DNA of 5,717 nt from Phycisphaerales bacterium (GTDB taxonomy: Bacteria; Planctomycetota; Phycisphaerae; Phycisphaerales; SM1A02). Within the stretch, counting starts at the first letter, position 1. Every line of letters starts with the position of its first letter. The translations under genes were made by a program, and so were the position numbers. The stretch is from NCBI GenBank assembly GCA_007127615.1, contig SKZB01000279.1:1-5717 (forward strand), read 5' to 3'. Below the pieces are notes generated by a model. It made no database searches. It saw only the letters and a program-made list of their open reading frames with translations, and was not told the DNA's origin. Below are positions 4,567-5,717 of this stretch, one piece after another.

Positions 4567-5717
4567 CTACATCACCAACCGCCCGGGGTTTTCCAGCTCT
4601 CCGATCACGGTCCGCATGAAGTTGATCTCATCCCCGCCGTCAATCATGCGGTGATCAAAGGAGTGGCTGAGCGGCATGATGAAGCGCGGCACGATCTCGC
4701 CGCCCACCACCCACGGCATCCATTTGGTCCGGCCGGTCGCGAGGACCGCGACCTGGGGCGGGGTGACGATCGGCGTGGAATAGCGGCTGCCGCCGACCGC
4801 GCCGGGATTGGAAATCGTGTACGTGCCGCCACGCGTGTCGTTCACCGCGAAACTCGCGGTGCGCGCCTTCTCGGCAATCTCCGCCAGCGCGACCGCGATC
4901 TGCGGCACCGGGAGTTGATCGGCATCGCGGATCACCGGCGCGATCAGGCCGCGCTCGGTGTGTACGCCCACCGCGATGTTGACGTACTTGCGGTAGATGA
5001 TCTCCTGTTTTTCCGCGTCGTAGCTGGCGTTGAACATCGGATACAGACGCAATCCCCTGGCGACCGCGCGGATCACGAAGGCGAGCATCGTCAGCTTCGG
5101 CTGATCCGGCCCGAGCTCCTGATCGTTGTACTGTTTGCGCAGCCGCTCGAGTTCCGTGACGTCCGCATCATCGGAATCGGTCACGTGCGGGATCGTGGTC
5201 CACGACTGCGTCATGACCTTGGCAATGGTCTTCCGCGCCTGGGAGCCGGCGACGCGCCGAACCTCGCCGTGGTGGTCCGTCTCATCCGTACCGGCCGGCA
5301 GTTCCGCGATGCGGTTGATGATCTGCGTGCTGCCCGTGGCGTGCGCGACTTGCTTCGTCGGTGCCGATGGCGGCTTCCTGCCGTCGCGCTGCGTTGTTGC
5401 GGTGGATGACGGCGATGAGGCCCCGCCGTCCTTCGCGAAGCTCTCCACATCGGCGCGGGTGACGCGCCCGTTCGGGCCGGAGCCGGGGATGATTTCGAGA
5501 TCGACCTCCAGCTTTCGGGCGAGCTTGCGCACGGCGGGGGAGGCGGGCTTGCGACGTCCGGCGGATGCACCGTTGCCCGTGCCGATGCCCGTGCCGTTGC
5601 CAGTGCCAATGCCGGTCGCCGGCCGTGATGGCGCCGCCGTGGCGGTTCCTCCGCCGGATGACGCGTCCGTCCCGGCAGCCTTGGCCGGCGTCCGGCCTTT
5701 CTGCGACTCGGATGTGC
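4567..5717 (-). CDS. pdhC: Dihydrolipoamide acyltransferase E2, probably of pyruvate dehydrogenase (N-terminus beyond window)
   Basis: The frame is open from the right edge (first full codon at 5715) to TAG at 4567-4569, giving 382 visible residues; the lipoyl domain(s) must lie outside. It transfers the acyl group from E1 via the lipoyl arm to CoA and forms the core of the complex. Visible order: a flexible linker (1-57) with a Gly/Thr/Asn-rich run TGIGTGNGTGIGTGNG at 34-49; the peripheral-subunit-binding domain at about 58-93, with ASPAVRKLARK and GSGPNGRVTRADV; a second Ala/Ser/Thr linker; then the catalytic domain from about residue 150, with IPHVTDSDDADVTELE, GTYTISNPGAVGG and active-site DHRMIDG (His355, encoded at 4651-4653; Asp359). 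The text is closest to pyruvate dehydrogenase E2; branched-chain or 2-oxoglutarate E2 cannot be excluded. An apparent start at 5532 is an internal GTG within the subunit-binding domain. E3 lies downstream beyond the four-helix-bundle segment. Confidence 0.92.
   Translation of the reverse strand, partial: TSESQKGRTPAKAAGTDASSGGGTATAAPSRPATGIGTGNGTGIGTGNGASAGRRKPASPAVRKLARKLEVDLEIIPGSGPNGRVTRADVESFAKDGGASSPSSTATTQRDGRKPPSAPTKQVAHATGSTQIINRIAELPAGTDETDHHGEVRRVAGSQARKTIAKVMTQSWTTIPHVTDSDDADVTELERLRKQYNDQELGPDQPKLTMLAFVIRAVARGLRLYPMFNASYDAEKQEIIYRKYVNIAVGVHTERGLIAPVIRDADQLPVPQIAVALAEIAEKARTASFAVNDTRGGTYTISNPGAVGGSRYSTPIVTPPQVAVLATGRTKWMPWVVGGEIVPRFIMPLSHSFDHRMIDGGDEINFMRTVIGELENPGRLVM
5572..5619 (-). 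repeat. Imperfect hexanucleotide/24-bp tandem repeat in the E2 linker
   Basis: Seven or eight hexamers of the form NNTGCC on the plus strand run head to tail. They group into two 24-bp copies (5572-5595 and 5596-5619) that differ at a few positions. In frame they encode alternating Gly-Thr/Ile/Asn dipeptides (TGIGTGNG twice). This is a slippage-prone sequence within an interdomain linker, where length variation is tolerated. Confidence 0.7.

Noticed and set aside
4450..5409. Plus-strand open frame of 319 codons
   Set aside because: It is antisense to the E2 catalytic domain and runs through the octamer array. No family resemblance was seen, and the composition is that of a mirror frame.
5530..5532. 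GTG at 5530-5532 as the start of E2
   Set aside because: It lies inside the peripheral-subunit-binding domain, and the frame stays open with a typical linker to the right edge.

Overview
GC-rich bacterial DNA (very roughly 60-65% G+C by eye) with dense coding. On the minus strand runs a four-gene series: a dihydrolipoamide acyltransferase E2 (N-terminus beyond the right edge), a small four-helix-bundle protein of the 23S rRNA intervening-sequence (IVP) family, dihydrolipoyl dehydrogenase E3, and a polytopic membrane protein with C-terminal TPR repeats related to TMTC-type O-mannosyltransferases. On the plus strand, entering from the left edge and meeting the series tail to tail, is the C-terminal part of a PaaY/gamma-carbonic-anhydrase-like hexapeptide protein. 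The combination of E2 plus E3, a TMTC-like TPR membrane protein and a dispersed IVP gene fits Planctomycetota, Acidobacteriota or a similar high-GC environmental lineage. No marker gene in the window settles the taxonomy, so this is a guess.

Layout: 1-419 (+) paaY-like, partial; 420-438 convergent spacer; 439-2586 (-) GT-C/TPR membrane protein; 2593-4011 (-) lpdA; 4012-4566 a non-core block holding the four-helix-bundle gene (4152-4517, -), flanked by two inverted arrays of an 8-bp repeat (4020-4059 and 4521-4560) and followed by a structured intercistronic segment (about 4081-4172); 4567-5717 (-) E2, partial.

E2 and E3 are consecutive parts of a 2-oxoacid dehydrogenase complex, most likely pyruvate dehydrogenase. 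E2 carries the acyl group on its lipoyl arm and E3 reoxidises the dihydrolipoyl group using FAD and NAD(P). The peripheral-subunit-binding domain on E2 is the usual docking site for E3 or E1. The membrane TPR gene starts 6 bp after lpdA and is probably translated with it, although its role is unrelated as far as can be seen.

The most striking part is the E2-E3 junction. A free-standing IVP-type gene sits in a roughly 541-bp segment whose ends are inverted arrays of the octamer AGCGACGG. The segment lies 6 bp from the E2 stop and 8 bp from the E3 start. It looks like a small insertion element or a long-range RNA stem-loop placed inside a metabolic operon. No rRNA, tRNA, CRISPR array, recognisable promoter or intrinsic terminator was found.
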